Source: Exiguobacterium qingdaonense (lineage in GTDB: Bacteria > Bacillota > Bacilli > Exiguobacteriales > Exiguobacteriaceae). From it: a DNA stretch of 64,000 nucleotides. Each line of letters opens with the position of its first letter. Position 1 is the first letter of the stretch. This document shows positions 16,188-25,798 of the stretch, in pieces. The position numbers and the translations under genes were made by a program. The stretch spans positions 124,001 to 188,000 of the forward strand of contig NZ_JACSKY010000004.1 of the NCBI RefSeq assembly GCF_018617855.1, written 5' to 3'. Below the pieces are notes generated by a model that had not been told where the DNA came from, ran no database searches, and was given only the letters and a program-made list of their open reading frames with translations.

Positions 16188-18242
16188 GTGGCTTCATTGC
16201 GTGATTTGTCAGTAGATCAGTTCATCGATGCTTTATCAGTTCCATGTTGTTATATTGCTCAAGATGGTACGGTTTTATTATGGAATGGACATGCCGAAGT
16301 TTTATTCGGCTGGGAACGTGAAGAAGTTCTCCGTCAACCGCTACCGGTTGTCAGACAGCTTGACCATGCACTCGACACATGGAAACCGCTCCTCCTACAA
16401 TATCCCTTCTCGACGACGGCGATGACACCGTTTCAACATAAAGACGGTTCTGTCATTTATGCGACCGCATACTTGCAATCCTTTTCACTTGAAGGAATAA
16501 ATGGCTATTTTCTTGCCTTTCTCCCGAAAGGGTTTGGACCACTCATTAGCACGGAGCAATTCAATTTGTTACATCATTTTCAAGAGATGATCAAACAGTC
16601 CACCCATTACGTCGCGACGAATGTGAAAGGCGAGCTGATCGACATCAATCCCTCGTTATGCGACTTGCTCGATACAACGGAACAACAACTGATCGGACGT
16701 GACTGGTTTGATTTCATTCATGAATCGGGTGACCAAGCTAGCATTTCGCAAGATGTCTCAACCGCTTTGGCAACGAAACATATTTGGAACGGTGAGATAC
16801 CTGTATCGTGCAAATCGAACGAGCAGGAACCATGCTGGCTCAACTTGACCGTCGTGCCGATCGTGAGCGAGACGAATGAGGTGATTCAGTACACCGCATT
16901 CGGATTTGATGTGTCAGAAAAAAAACGTCTTGAAAAAGAAGTCCAGTTCCTTGCCTATCAAAACGAGTTGACTGGCCTCTACAATAAAAAAGGATTTTTA
17001 CGACGATATGATTCGATTCTAAAGCAAACCGACGCACGTGACGGGCTCCTTCACATCGCCTTGTTTGATATCGACCGTTTCAAAATTATTAACGAATCAT
17101 TCGGGTCTCGCGTCGGCAATGAACTCCTCAAACAAATCAAAGAGCGTGCCCTGCACCTCATTCCGGACAACGCTTTGATGTTCCATCCGATGGGTGGACT
17201 GTTCGGTGTCATGTTTTTTGAAGAATCAAAAGAAGAGGTGTTCCAAGTGTTGCGGCACTTGCAACACGAGCTGCAACGACCGTTCCGAATCTACCATCAC
17301 TCGATCATGGTATCGATCTCGGTCGGATGCGTGTTTTATCCGTCCTCCACAAGCTCGCTCGAAGAGCTATATACACGTGCTGAAAGTGCCCTCTTCAAAG
17401 GAAAGCAGATTGGAGTCGGTACGATTCAATTTGTGACAAAGGATATGGATATCGCCTTCTCGAGACAGATTCATATTGAGAAGGCATTGTATCGGGCACT
17501 CGAAGAAAAACATTTTTACCTTGAGTATCAACCAAAATATGACCTCGCCACCGATTGCCTAATTGGGTTTGAGGCGTTGCTTCGTTGGCATCATGACGAG
17601 CTGGGACAAATTCCACCATCAGAATTTATTCCTCTCGCAGAAGAGATGGCACTCATCGTCCCAATCAATAACTGGGTGATTTTAGAGGCGGCGAAACAAC
17701 TGAAGACGTGGAAAACAGAGTTCAACCAACCGCTCTCAATGGCAATTAACATTTCGCCAAACCAGTTCCGAAGCGATAGCTTTTTGAATACGTTGCGGAA
17801 TATAAAGCAACAACTCCAACTCGACCCGACAGATATCATCTTAGAAATCACGGAGAGTCTCGTCATGCAACAAACCGACGAAATCATCGAACGAATGGAA
17901 CAGATCAAACGCTTGAACTATCGACTGTCGATTGACGATTTCGGAACCGGCTTCTCTTCTTTACAATATTTGAAGTCATTCCCCGTCGATGAACTCAAGA
18001 TCGACAAAGTCTTTCTCGATGATTGGATGACGTCCAAATCCCATTTGCTCGATGTCATCGTCCACCTCGGGAAAAGCTTAAATCTTCACGTGGTCGCTGA
18101 AGGGGTCGAAGACGAATCCATGCTTCAGCATTTAAAATCAACGAACTGTGATTCCTTCCAAGGATATTTATATGCGAGACCCACTTCCCCACTCGAGATT
18201 GAACGATTGCTTCGTTCTTCAAAAAACTCACCGAACGCTTGA
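16188..18242 (+). CDS. PAS-PAS-GGDEF(degenerate)-EAL protein, probable c-di-GMP phosphodiesterase
   Basis: This 684-residue soluble protein starts at a GTG seven bases after GGAGG. It has two PAS domains (about 10-115 and 125-245), a GGDEF domain (about 260-415) and an EAL domain (about 435-675). The cyclase signature is degraded to GGLFG (336-340), so it should not make c-di-GMP. The EAL side is complete: EALLRW (462), NISPNQF, LEITESL, DDFGTGFSSL, LKID (Asp606), VAEGVE and QGY. The likely role is c-di-GMP breakdown, tuned by PAS ligands. No membrane helices are present, unlike the relative at 5.7 kb. Confidence 0.92.
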   Translation: MASLRDLSVDQFIDALSVPCCYIAQDGTVLLWNGHAEVLFGWEREEVLRQPLPVVRQLDHALDTWKPLLLQYPFSTTAMTPFQHKDGSVIYATAYLQSFSLEGINGYFLAFLPKGFGPLISTEQFNLLHHFQEMIKQSTHYVATNVKGELIDINPSLCDLLDTTEQQLIGRDWFDFIHESGDQASISQDVSTALATKHIWNGEIPVSCKSNEQEPCWLNLTVVPIVSETNEVIQYTAFGFDVSEKKRLEKEVQFLAYQNELTGLYNKKGFLRRYDSILKQTDARDGLLHIALFDIDRFKIINESFGSRVGNELLKQIKERALHLIPDNALMFHPMGGLFGVMFFEESKEEVFQVLRHLQHELQRPFRIYHHSIMVSISVGCVFYPSSTSSLEELYTRAESALFKGKQIGVGTIQFVTKDMDIAFSRQIHIEKALYRALEEKHFYLEYQPKYDLATDCLIGFEALLRWHHDELGQIPPSEFIPLAEEMALIVPINNWVILEAAKQLKTWKTEFNQPLSMAINISPNQFRSDSFLNTLRNIKQQLQLDPTDIILEITESLVMQQTDEIIERMEQIKRLNYRLSIDDFGTGFSSLQYLKSFPVDELKIDKVFLDDWMTSKSHLLDVIVHLGKSLNLHVVAEGVEDESMLQHLKSTNCDSFQGYLYARPTSPLEIERLLRSSKNSPNA

Positions 18243-18260
18243 AGCGACGGTGAGTTTTTT
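18226..18260 (+). terminator. Terminator after the second GGDEF/EAL gene
   Basis: ACTCACCG and CGGTGAGT form a stem around a nested GCTT/AAGC hairpin and are followed by six T residues. The stem overlaps the stop codon. Confidence 0.85.
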
Positions 18261-19662
18261 ATAGTGTAATTGCGGCTGTCCAAAGACCATATATACCATA
18301 CGTTGCACTTAGAAGAATGATGAGGGCAATCGCTGACTGTGTACGGGTCAAAAACAGCTTTCCTTGTTCCCGCTCCGCCATAAGAAAGACGAAGATGCCC
18401 GGTGCATATAGAATCATCGCGATCAAAATATAATCTAATCCCGATGCGTATAGCAACCAGGCGGCATACAACGAAGCAATTCCCGAGACAGTCATCATCT
18501 GTAACGACATTCTCCGTTTCGCCTCAATCCATCCGTATAATGCCGAGAACAAATACGGAACGAGTGCCGCAATACCAGCGATACTTGAAAGTACGAGATA
18601 TGTCTGCTCAGAGAACAGGGCGATGCCGGTAACGATTTGAGTGAACAGTTGTGTGACAAACAAGGCGTTCACCGGTGTTTCGTTTGAGTTCAATCGGTTG
18701 AACATGTTTGGAAATACGCCGTCTCGGCTAGCGACATAAGAAATTTCCGTAGCTAAAATCGTCCAACCGAGCAAGGCACCCGTCAGCGATACGAGTAGAC
18801 CAACGTTAATCAACATTGCACCGACCGGACCGACGACAGCCTCTAATACGTATGCCATCGACGGCTCAGGCAGAGCCGCAAGTTGCTCTTGTGTCATGAC
18901 ACCAAACGAGAAAATCGAAATCATCATGTAAATCAATAACGTGCCGATCAGCCCAATCACCGTCGCCCGACCCACATCTTTCTTATGACGAGCGCGAGAC
19001 GATAAGACGACGGCGCCTTCGATGCCTACAAACGCCCAAAGCGTCACGAGCATCGTTGATTTCACTTGAGGGAACACATCTGCCCATACAAATCCTGACT
19101 CTCCCCAAAAATCAATTTGGAACGTATCGAATTGAAATGCGAAGAGAATGAAAGCGATAAACAAAAAGAGTGGCACGAGCTTCGCAATCGTTGTGACGAG
19201 GTTCAAGAGCGCAGCCTCACGCATACCACGCGAAATGAGCCAAAATAGCCCCCAAATGAGTATCGTACTCATGAGCAGGCGGAACATGCGATGTTCGGCT
19301 GAAAAAATCGGAAAAAAGTAAGCCAATGTGCTAAAGATTAAGGTGATATTCGCCACCGTGCCAATCCAAGCTGACATCCAGTATCCCCAGCCACTGTTGA
19401 ACCCGACAAATTTCCCGAACCCTTCTCTGGCATAGGCATAAATCCCACCTTCCAACTCAGGACGTGTGTTCGCTAAAAACTGAAAGACGAAGGCGAGCAT
19501 AATCATCCCAACCCCTGTAATTCCCCACCCAATCAAAACAGGACCAACACCTGCCCCTTGCGCCATCGCACCAGGAAGATTGAAGGCACCTCCACCAATC
19601 ATAGTTCCAACGACCATTGCCGCGAGACCGAAAAAACCGATACCGGTTAAATTTTGTTTCAA
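18259..19662 (-). CDS. APC-family basic amino acid antiporter (ArcD-like)
   Basis: This 467-residue protein has about twelve membrane helices and the opening GLAAMVVGTMIGGGAFNLP of the basic amino acid/polyamine antiporter branch of the APC superfamily. The sixth-helix region WAFVGIEGAVVLSSRARHKKDVG is also typical of arginine/ornithine and lysine/cadaverine antiporters. It probably exchanges arginine for ornithine or a related pair at the cytoplasmic membrane. It is not in an arc operon, and no decarboxylase is adjacent. Nearby rocD is consistent with ornithine handling, but the two are separate units. Confidence 0.85.
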   Translation of the reverse strand: MKQNLTGIGFFGLAAMVVGTMIGGGAFNLPGAMAQGAGVGPVLIGWGITGVGMIMLAFVFQFLANTRPELEGGIYAYAREGFGKFVGFNSGWGYWMSAWIGTVANITLIFSTLAYFFPIFSAEHRMFRLLMSTILIWGLFWLISRGMREAALLNLVTTIAKLVPLFLFIAFILFAFQFDTFQIDFWGESGFVWADVFPQVKSTMLVTLWAFVGIEGAVVLSSRARHKKDVGRATVIGLIGTLLIYMMISIFSFGVMTQEQLAALPEPSMAYVLEAVVGPVGAMLINVGLLVSLTGALLGWTILATEISYVASRDGVFPNMFNRLNSNETPVNALFVTQLFTQIVTGIALFSEQTYLVLSSIAGIAALVPYLFSALYGWIEAKRRMSLQMMTVSGIASLYAAWLLYASGLDYILIAMILYAPGIFVFLMAEREQGKLFLTRTQSAIALIILLSATYGIYGLWTAAITL

Positions 19663-19813
19663 GTTAACGCCTCCACATTCCCTATACCTTTGCGAATAAC
19701 TATACAGAAATACCGTATAATCATTCGTCGATTTTTCTATTCTACTTCTAGAAAGGATTGATGAATAGTCATTCTTAATAAGTCTATATTTTCGAATAAT
19801 TTGAAAAATTCCA

Positions 19814-19842
19814 TTGCATATTCATCTCATCTGTAGTTTAAT
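19814..19842 (+). promoter_or_regulatory. Putative SigA promoter of oppA-like gene
   Basis: TTGCAT (19814-19819), a 17-base spacer and TTTAAT (19837-19842) lie about 45 bases before the start. The surrounding 200 bases between the divergent genes are AT-rich and show nothing else. Confidence 0.45.
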
Positions 19843-19885
19843 TACAACATATTCTAAATTATCAGAATTTTCGGGAGGTTGAACA

Positions 19886-21511
19886 ATGCGTAACAAAAAA
19901 TGGCTAGCTTTATCGGGGGTCGCATTACTTGCGACAGCAGCTTGTAGCACAGGGGATGACTCATCGAACTCAGAAGGTTCATCTTCGGGCGATTCGAAAA
20001 AAGAAATCACAATGGTGTCGGCGACGGACTTGCCACAGCTCGACCCAACGTTGACAACGGACTCGACTTCGATCATCGTGACAAACAACGTTTTCGAGGG
20101 ACTGTACCGTTTAGACGAGAACAATCAACCGACACCAGGAATTGCCGAGGATGTCGACGTATCAGAGGATGGACTTACATACACGTTCACGTTACGTGAC
20201 GCCAACTGGTCAGACGGGTCACCGATTACGGCCGAAGACTTCGTTTACTCTTGGAAACGTGCGCTCAATCCGGAAACAGGTGCTGAATATGCATACATTC
20301 TTCAAGATTTAAAAAATGCGAATAAAATTCTTGCTGGTGAAGCATCTCTTGACGAGCTCGGTGCAAAAGCGATTGACGATCAAACACTTGAAGTGCAGTT
20401 AGAAGCACCAGCCCCTTATTTCTTAGGTTTGACCGGTTTTCCGACATATATGCCACAAAAACAGCAATTCGTTGAAGAACAAGGTGATAAATTTGCGATG
20501 TCTGTCGACCAAACGCTCTACAACGGTCCTTACGTCTTGAGCGAATGGCAAGATAACGCCGGTTGGGTTTATACAAAAAACCCGGAATATTGGGATGCAG
20601 AAAACGTGAAGATGGATACCATCAACGTCAAAGTCGTCAAAGACGTATCAACAGGCGTCAACTTATTCGAGTCAGGCGAATCAGACTATACCCTTCTCTC
20701 ATCTGAGTTCGTCCCGCAATTTGAAAATAGCGATGAGTTTAAGACGCGTGCCGATGCCCGTATCAACTTCCTCCGCTTCAACCAGAAGAACGAGGCTCTC
20801 CAAAACGTCAACATTCGTGAAGCGCTAGCAAAAGGGTTTGATAAGCAAAGTGTGACAGACGTCATCTTGACAGACGGTTCACAGCCAGCAAACTTTATCG
20901 TGGCCAAAGACTTCACGTTCACAGAAGACGGTGCTGACTTCCGGGAGAAACATCCGGACCTTCTCAACTATAACGTAGACGAGGCAAAAGCGGCTTGGGA
21001 CAAAGGACTCGAAGAACTAGGCGTTGAAACGATTGAACTTGAGTTCCTTTCACGTGACGAGGAAGCGTTCAAAAAAGTCAACGAGTTCATTAAAGGGGAG
21101 CTTGAGAAGAACTTGCCTGGATTGACGCTCAACATCAAGCAACAACCGTTCAAAAACTTCCTTGACCTCGAAGGAAAAGGCGAATATGATGTCTCTGCAG
21201 CCGGTTGGGGTCCTGACTACCAAGATCCAATGACATATCTCGACATGTGGATCACAGACGGACCATTCAACCGTATGGAGTACTCCAATGAAGAATACGA
21301 CCAGCTAGTCCAATCAGCGAAAAAAGAAGCGGACCAAATGAAACGTTGGGAGACGATGCAAGAAGCCGAGCGCATCCTCCTCGAAGAGGACTTTGCCATC
21401 GCTCCAATCTATCAAAAAGGTGAAGCATACCTAGAGCGTTCAAGTATTGAGAACATGTATCGTCACCCGTTCGGTGCTGATGCAAGCTTCAAATGGCTTG
21501 ATGTGAAATAA
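19886..21511 (+). CDS. oppA: OppA-type peptide ABC transporter substrate-binding lipoprotein
   Basis: This 541-residue solute-binding protein of family 5 (OppA/DppA) has a signal peptide ending in a lipobox, LLATAAC, with Cys20 lipidated. A serine/glycine/aspartate-rich linker (about 21-48) precedes the globular domain. Family motifs are LDPTLTTDS, LTYTFTLRDANWSDGSPITAEDFVYSWKR (about 87-115) and PTYMPQ. It would catch oligopeptides outside the membrane and pass them to an OppBC permease. No permease or ATPase gene is adjacent and terminators close both sides, so it is an orphan receptor using components encoded elsewhere. Confidence 0.93.
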   Translation: MRNKKWLALSGVALLATAACSTGDDSSNSEGSSSGDSKKEITMVSATDLPQLDPTLTTDSTSIIVTNNVFEGLYRLDENNQPTPGIAEDVDVSEDGLTYTFTLRDANWSDGSPITAEDFVYSWKRALNPETGAEYAYILQDLKNANKILAGEASLDELGAKAIDDQTLEVQLEAPAPYFLGLTGFPTYMPQKQQFVEEQGDKFAMSVDQTLYNGPYVLSEWQDNAGWVYTKNPEYWDAENVKMDTINVKVVKDVSTGVNLFESGESDYTLLSSEFVPQFENSDEFKTRADARINFLRFNQKNEALQNVNIREALAKGFDKQSVTDVILTDGSQPANFIVAKDFTFTEDGADFREKHPDLLNYNVDEAKAAWDKGLEELGVETIELEFLSRDEEAFKKVNEFIKGELEKNLPGLTLNIKQQPFKNFLDLEGKGEYDVSAAGWGPDYQDPMTYLDMWITDGPFNRMEYSNEEYDQLVQSAKKEADQMKRWETMQEAERILLEEDFAIAPIYQKGEAYLERSSIENMYRHPFGADASFKWLDVK

Positions 21512-21520
21512 TTGAAGAAA

Positions 21521-21547
21521 CCCCGATGCGCATTGCATCGGGGTTTT
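21521..21547 (+). terminator. Terminator after oppA-like gene
   Basis: CCCCGATGC and GCATCGGGG form a nine-bp stem followed by TTTT. Confidence 0.88.
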
Positions 21548-21584
21548 GTGCGGACGCCATCATTTCAGTTGCACTTGCATCGTT

Positions 21585-21622
21585 AATAAAAAAAGTGACT
21601 CCCTTAAATCGGAAGTCACTTT
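21585..21622 (-). terminator. Terminator after lysW-like transporter
   Basis: AAAGTGACT-CC pairs with GG-AAGTCACTTT across a seven-base loop, with a T tract on the minus strand, just after the transporter stop. Confidence 0.8.
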
Positions 21623-21627
21623 AGCGA

Positions 21628-23220
21628 TTATGCTTCACGCTTTGCTCGTAGTTCAGCTGGCACTTCACCACGTTTTGAAATCAACTGAGCGATACCGACC
21701 AACACAACGAATGAAATCAAGGCTGAGAAGAAGCCGATCCAAATCGATGCCGTCATCCCGAGTACCAAGTACCCGATCGCCGAAACAACTGCTGCGAGAA
21801 TCGCATAAGGCAACTGTGTCAACACATGATCGATATGATGCGAGCCCGCTCCAGTCGAACTGAGAATCGTCGTGTCTGAAATCGGTGAGCAGTGGTCTCC
21901 GAACACCGCACCAGCCAGTACAGCTGCAAGGGATGCGAGGAGTAGCTCTGGCTCAACTGCCATGACCAAATCGGCACCGATTGGAAGCATCAATCCGAAC
22001 GTTCCCCAACTCGTTCCCGTCGAGAACGCCATAAGTCCCGCAATCAAGAAGAGGAGAAACGGCAAGTACGAAGCTGCGATCGTGTCTGTCACGAACCCTG
22101 CCAAATAATCACCAGTCTTCATATCACTAATCACCGCAATGATTGTCCAAGCAAACAAGAGGATGAGCACTGCCGGCCACATCGCGCGGACGCCTTCCCA
22201 TGCCGCTTTCCCATAGGCACGTCCCGGAATGTTACGCCCGATGAGAAGTAAGAACGCTACAATCAAGCTAATGACGACACCTGAGACGAGTGAACGTGTC
22301 ACGTCTGTCGACTCGAACGCCCCAAGCAATGTAAAGCTCTGTCCGTCAGCAGCGAGTGCTTGACCACCCGTGTAAAGCATCGCAGTCACCGTCGCGAGAA
22401 TCAACGTGATAATCGGAACGATCAAGTCGCGGACTTTCCCACCTTCATGCTCGTGTATGTCTTCGCTCATTCCCATAGGTGCACCTTTTGACGAATCATA
22501 CAACTCGCCTCGGATGGCACGGAGTTCATGCGTACGCATCGGCCCGACCGCGAGACCTGTAAAAGCAACGTAACCTGTCAACATGAGTGCGAAGATTGCG
22601 TAAAAGTTCATCGGGATGATTTGAATAAACGCAGAGAATGATGAGTAGCTATCAATTGAATATTTAGTCAAAATTCCAGCGATGATGGCGATAATGTACG
22701 CACCCCAACTAGAAAGTGGGCTGATGACACAAACAGGTGCTGCTGTCGAGTCAATCGTATATGCGAGTTTCGCACGTGAAATATTTTTACGGTCTGTGAG
22801 CGGACGACTGATGTTCCCGACCGCCAAACTGTTGAAGTAGTCATCGATAAAGATTAGAATACCGAGTCCAAACGAAACGAGACGTGCACCACGTGCTGAT
22901 TTGACGTTCGTTGCAGCCCATTCACCGAATGCACGTGCACCACCTGATGTTTGAATGATTGACGATAAAATGCCGAGTAAGAGCAAGAACGCAATCAACA
23001 AGACGTTCCATTCATTGATTGCTCCGTCCGACCAGAATAAGGCGATGACATTCGACCATAAGTATTGGGTCGAATCAATCAGATCGAAATCATGCAAGAG
23101 AAGCACCCCTGCGATAATTCCGACACCTAGTGAAGGGATGACCTTTCTCGTCGTGATTGCCATAATGATTGCGAGTAATGCCGGTACGAGTGAAAGTACC
23201 GAAGTTGAATAATCTACCAT
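21628..23220 (-). CDS. lysW: NhaC-family transporter under lysine riboswitch control, probable lysine importer
   Basis: This 530-residue membrane protein has about eleven to twelve helices and is of the NhaC Na+/H+ antiporter superfamily. It has GLGILIFIDDYFNSLAVGNISRPLTD and IDSTAAPVCVISPLSSWGAY in the N-terminal half and FSTGTSWGTFGLMLPIGADL plus VFGDHCSPISDTTILSSTGAG in the C-terminal half. By homology alone it would be called a sodium/proton antiporter. The leader holds a lysine riboswitch, and comparative work on lysine regulons named such riboswitch-linked NhaC proteins LysW, candidate lysine transporters. Lysine uptake is therefore the better guess. It is monocistronic. Confidence 0.82.
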   Translation of the reverse strand: MVDYSTSVLSLVPALLAIIMAITTRKVIPSLGVGIIAGVLLLHDFDLIDSTQYLWSNVIALFWSDGAINEWNVLLIAFLLLLGILSSIIQTSGGARAFGEWAATNVKSARGARLVSFGLGILIFIDDYFNSLAVGNISRPLTDRKNISRAKLAYTIDSTAAPVCVISPLSSWGAYIIAIIAGILTKYSIDSYSSFSAFIQIIPMNFYAIFALMLTGYVAFTGLAVGPMRTHELRAIRGELYDSSKGAPMGMSEDIHEHEGGKVRDLIVPIITLILATVTAMLYTGGQALAADGQSFTLLGAFESTDVTRSLVSGVVISLIVAFLLLIGRNIPGRAYGKAAWEGVRAMWPAVLILLFAWTIIAVISDMKTGDYLAGFVTDTIAASYLPFLLFLIAGLMAFSTGTSWGTFGLMLPIGADLVMAVEPELLLASLAAVLAGAVFGDHCSPISDTTILSSTGAGSHHIDHVLTQLPYAILAAVVSAIGYLVLGMTASIWIGFFSALISFVVLVGIAQLISKRGEVPAELRAKREA

Positions 23221-23263
23221 ACTGAATTCCTCCTTTTTGATTAGGATGAGGCCCCCCTATGCT

Positions 23264-23508
23264 TAAAAAAACGCAAAGCGAGGGCATCGGCAACAAAGCC
23301 GACACCCTCGCTGGATGTTCCGTCTTTCTTAGCCGACTTGGAGCGCTCCATACGCATAATATGTATGGCAGTCTGACAGGTGTTTCCCGTCAGCCCAGCA
23401 CAACCCCACGGACATGGTGTTGCACTTCGGCGATCCTGCCTTTTTGTAGTCCTCATCGTTGTCATCCTCCGACTACTTACTCATCAGCATCGCACCTCTA
23501 CCTCATCG
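23264..23508 (-). ncRNA. Lysine riboswitch (L box) with terminator, upstream of lysW-like gene
   Basis: The minus-strand leader shows the lysine aptamer signature in order. TAGAGGTGCG is at 23500-23491, an AGTA core follows, and CGCCGAAG is at 23432-23425. A GATG/CATC closing pair lies near 23507 and 23314. Directly after it comes a strong terminator: AGCGAGGG-TGTCGGC at 23312-23298 pairs with its complement at 23291-23277 and is followed by a T-rich tract at 23270-23264. In known L boxes bound lysine favours the terminator, so this should shut off the transporter when lysine is plentiful. Confidence 0.93.
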
Positions 23509-23541
23509 ATAGCACGAATATTCATTTAAAGTTACGTCTAA

Positions 23542-23569
23542 ATTATCACAGGTTGATATCACATATCAA
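23542..23569 (-). promoter_or_regulatory. Putative promoter of the lysine riboswitch/lysW unit
   Basis: On the minus strand TTGATA (23569-23564) is followed after 16 bases by GATAAT (23547-23542), which has an extended TG. The -35 overlaps the stop codon of the upstream gene. Confidence 0.5.
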
Positions 23570-23850
23570 TAGTTTTTTTCATCACGAATAATTCGTTTCA
23601 AGACAGCGAGTGCTTCTTGGTCATTCGTTTCTACCGCTTTAAAGAAGTCGTTGAAGAAGTGATACAACACGAATCGGTCGGCGTGAGACTTCGTCTGTTC
23701 TTTAATCGTAGAGAAAATCAGTCGTCTTAAACGACGCTTCGTATGAGTCTCTTCTGGTAGTTCTTCGCATCGGTCCTTGAAAGCACGATATACAGAATTG
23801 ATCAATTCCTCATGTTCATCATACGACCGATTAAAAGCAACTTGTTCCAT
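23566..23850 (-). CDS. Hypothetical small helical protein
   Basis: This 94-residue protein starts at the ATG at 23850, which follows GGGGGG; a longer frame would place that site inside the coding region. It is mostly helical and charged, with no membrane helix or cysteine. It has RRLRRLIFSTIKEQTKSHADRFVLYHFFNDFFKAVETND in the middle and a LKRIIRDEKNY tail. I do not recognise the family. It sits between adenine deaminase and the lysW riboswitch, all on one strand, but its promoter relation to adeC is unclear. It is probably a genuine gene, judging by its binding site and reading frame. Confidence 0.6.
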   Translation of the reverse strand: MEQVAFNRSYDEHEELINSVYRAFKDRCEELPEETHTKRRLRRLIFSTIKEQTKSHADRFVLYHFFNDFFKAVETNDQEALAVLKRIIRDEKNY

Positions 23851-23969
23851 CTGTAATATCCCCCCTTTCAATAGTTGACCCGATGAAACTTGACGTAACT
23901 ATACCAACTTCATGTCACGCATTCAATCGTTATCGACCGTTCTTAACAAAAATCATACGTTAGACCGAG

Positions 23970-25679
23970 TCACGCGTTGACGAATGAGAACGTGGTCACA
24001 TCGAACAAGCCCATATCGGTCAATTTCAAATCAGGAATGACTGGCAAAGCAAGGAAGGACATCGTCAAATACGGGTTAAAATGACGGTGTGCACCGACAA
24101 CGTCGAGCGCGTCATTCAACTGTTCTAAAATCTCCGCCACTTCACGATAAGGACGTTTCGTCATGAGCCCTCCGATTTCAAGCGGTAGCACAGCGAGCAC
24201 TTCCCCTTCCGATACGGCAACGACCCCTCCGCCTACCTTCTCAAGCGTTCTCGCCGCAAGTAACATATCTTCCGGGCTGACTCCAGCGATGACCAAGTTG
24301 TGGCTGTCATGAGCCACGGTAGCCGCGAGCGCACCTCGCTTCAAGCCGAATCCCGTCACAGGGGCAAGTGCCATATGCCCTGTTCCGTGATGACGCTCGA
24401 TGACGGCCAGCGTGGCGATATCCTGTGATAAATCTGCGCCTGATGCATCTGGTTGGAACGTGAGACGTTGTCGTTTCGTCAATAAACTGTTCGGAAGCAC
24501 TTGAATGACATCGACTTCCTCTTCGCTCGGGGCGAGTCGGAACGAATCAGCTGTCAACTCAGGTAACGCGAGCTCACCTTTCATCGGTTTAGGAACGTCC
24601 ATCCCTTCAGATCCAAACGTGGCATTTCCCTTTTCCGCGACGAGTGTACCGTTGACATACACTTGTTCGATTTTCACCGATTCGACGTCTGACAAGATAA
24701 CGAAGTTCGCCTTCTTCCCGGGTGCAATCGCTCCAACCTCTTTCAATCCGTAGGCCTCTGCGGCATGTAGACTTGCGATGGCATAGGCCGTTTCTCGTTT
24801 GACGCCTTGCTTGATGGCGGTACGGATGTTGTAGTCGATCCCACCTTCCGCAACGAGGTCATCCAAGTGCTTATCGTCCGTACAGAAGAGAAAACGATGG
24901 GCATTGCTCTCTGTGACAGCCAGGCTGACCTTCTCCACGTTTCGGGCAACCGACCCTTCACGAATTTGCACATAGAACCCACGTCGTACCCGCTCGATTG
25001 CTTCCTCCGCAGTCGTACATTCATGGTCCGTCATGATTCCTGCAACGCGATAGACGTTCAGTTGGTCTGGACCGAGTCCCGATGCGTGTCCATCGACCAT
25101 TTTACCCGCTTGTTCCGTCTGCGCGATCTTTTGAAGCATGTCTTCACTTCCTGCCTCAACCGATGGATAGTCCATGACTTCGCCTAGTCCATGCACTCCT
25201 GGGTCACCCAAAAACGGTGCCAAATCTTCGGCATATAGTTTGGCTCCGGCATGTTCGAATGGAGTCGCCGGTACGCAGCTCGGTAGCATCATCCGTACAT
25301 CGAGCGGTAGTCCCTTCGCATCGGCTAACATATATTCGATACCGAGCGCTCCGTTCACGTTCGCAATCTCATGCGGGTCGGCAATCACGGTCGTCACACC
25401 GAGCGGCAGAACGGCTTTGGCAAACTCATGCGGCGGTACCATCGATGATTCGATATGCACATGTGAATCGATGAAAGATGGTGCGAGCGTCCACGTCGGG
25501 TCATGATACTCAATCTCCCCATCGTACCCTTCCCCAATTGCCACGATATACCCTGCATCGATGGCGACGTCTGTACGAATCGTCTCACGACTGTACACGT
25601 CAATCACTGCGACGTCTTTAAAGACGACGGCCGCTTTCTTTTTCTTTGCGGCGATGTCAATCAAATGTTGTTTCTCCAT
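23970..25679 (-). CDS. adeC: Adenine deaminase
   Basis: This 569-residue enzyme converts adenine to hypoxanthine and ammonia in purine salvage. It belongs to the amidohydrolase superfamily with the distinct AdeC layout. The N-terminal metal-binding SHVHIESSMVPPHEFA (about residues 68-83) is followed by DPHEIANVNG, MVDGHASGLG and DHECTTAEEA, and FCTDDKHLDDL carries a late aspartate. The C-terminal domain reads GHMALAPVTGFGLKRGALAATVAHDSHN. All key motifs are intact. The gene stands alone. A related but diverged enzyme is encoded at 61.8 kb in this same window. Confidence 0.95.
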   Translation of the reverse strand: MEKQHLIDIAAKKKKAAVVFKDVAVIDVYSRETIRTDVAIDAGYIVAIGEGYDGEIEYHDPTWTLAPSFIDSHVHIESSMVPPHEFAKAVLPLGVTTVIADPHEIANVNGALGIEYMLADAKGLPLDVRMMLPSCVPATPFEHAGAKLYAEDLAPFLGDPGVHGLGEVMDYPSVEAGSEDMLQKIAQTEQAGKMVDGHASGLGPDQLNVYRVAGIMTDHECTTAEEAIERVRRGFYVQIREGSVARNVEKVSLAVTESNAHRFLFCTDDKHLDDLVAEGGIDYNIRTAIKQGVKRETAYAIASLHAAEAYGLKEVGAIAPGKKANFVILSDVESVKIEQVYVNGTLVAEKGNATFGSEGMDVPKPMKGELALPELTADSFRLAPSEEEVDVIQVLPNSLLTKRQRLTFQPDASGADLSQDIATLAVIERHHGTGHMALAPVTGFGLKRGALAATVAHDSHNLVIAGVSPEDMLLAARTLEKVGGGVVAVSEGEVLAVLPLEIGGLMTKRPYREVAEILEQLNDALDVVGAHRHFNPYLTMSFLALPVIPDLKLTDMGLFDVTTFSFVNA

Positions 25680-25798
25680 CTCTCGATCTCCTTATTCAAC
25701 GTATTTTAACTATCTTACCAAGAATATTCTTTTCGTTGCAATTTCTTTTTCAAGTTGTGCGACAATGATAACATATTCATTTGAAAGGGGTTACAACA

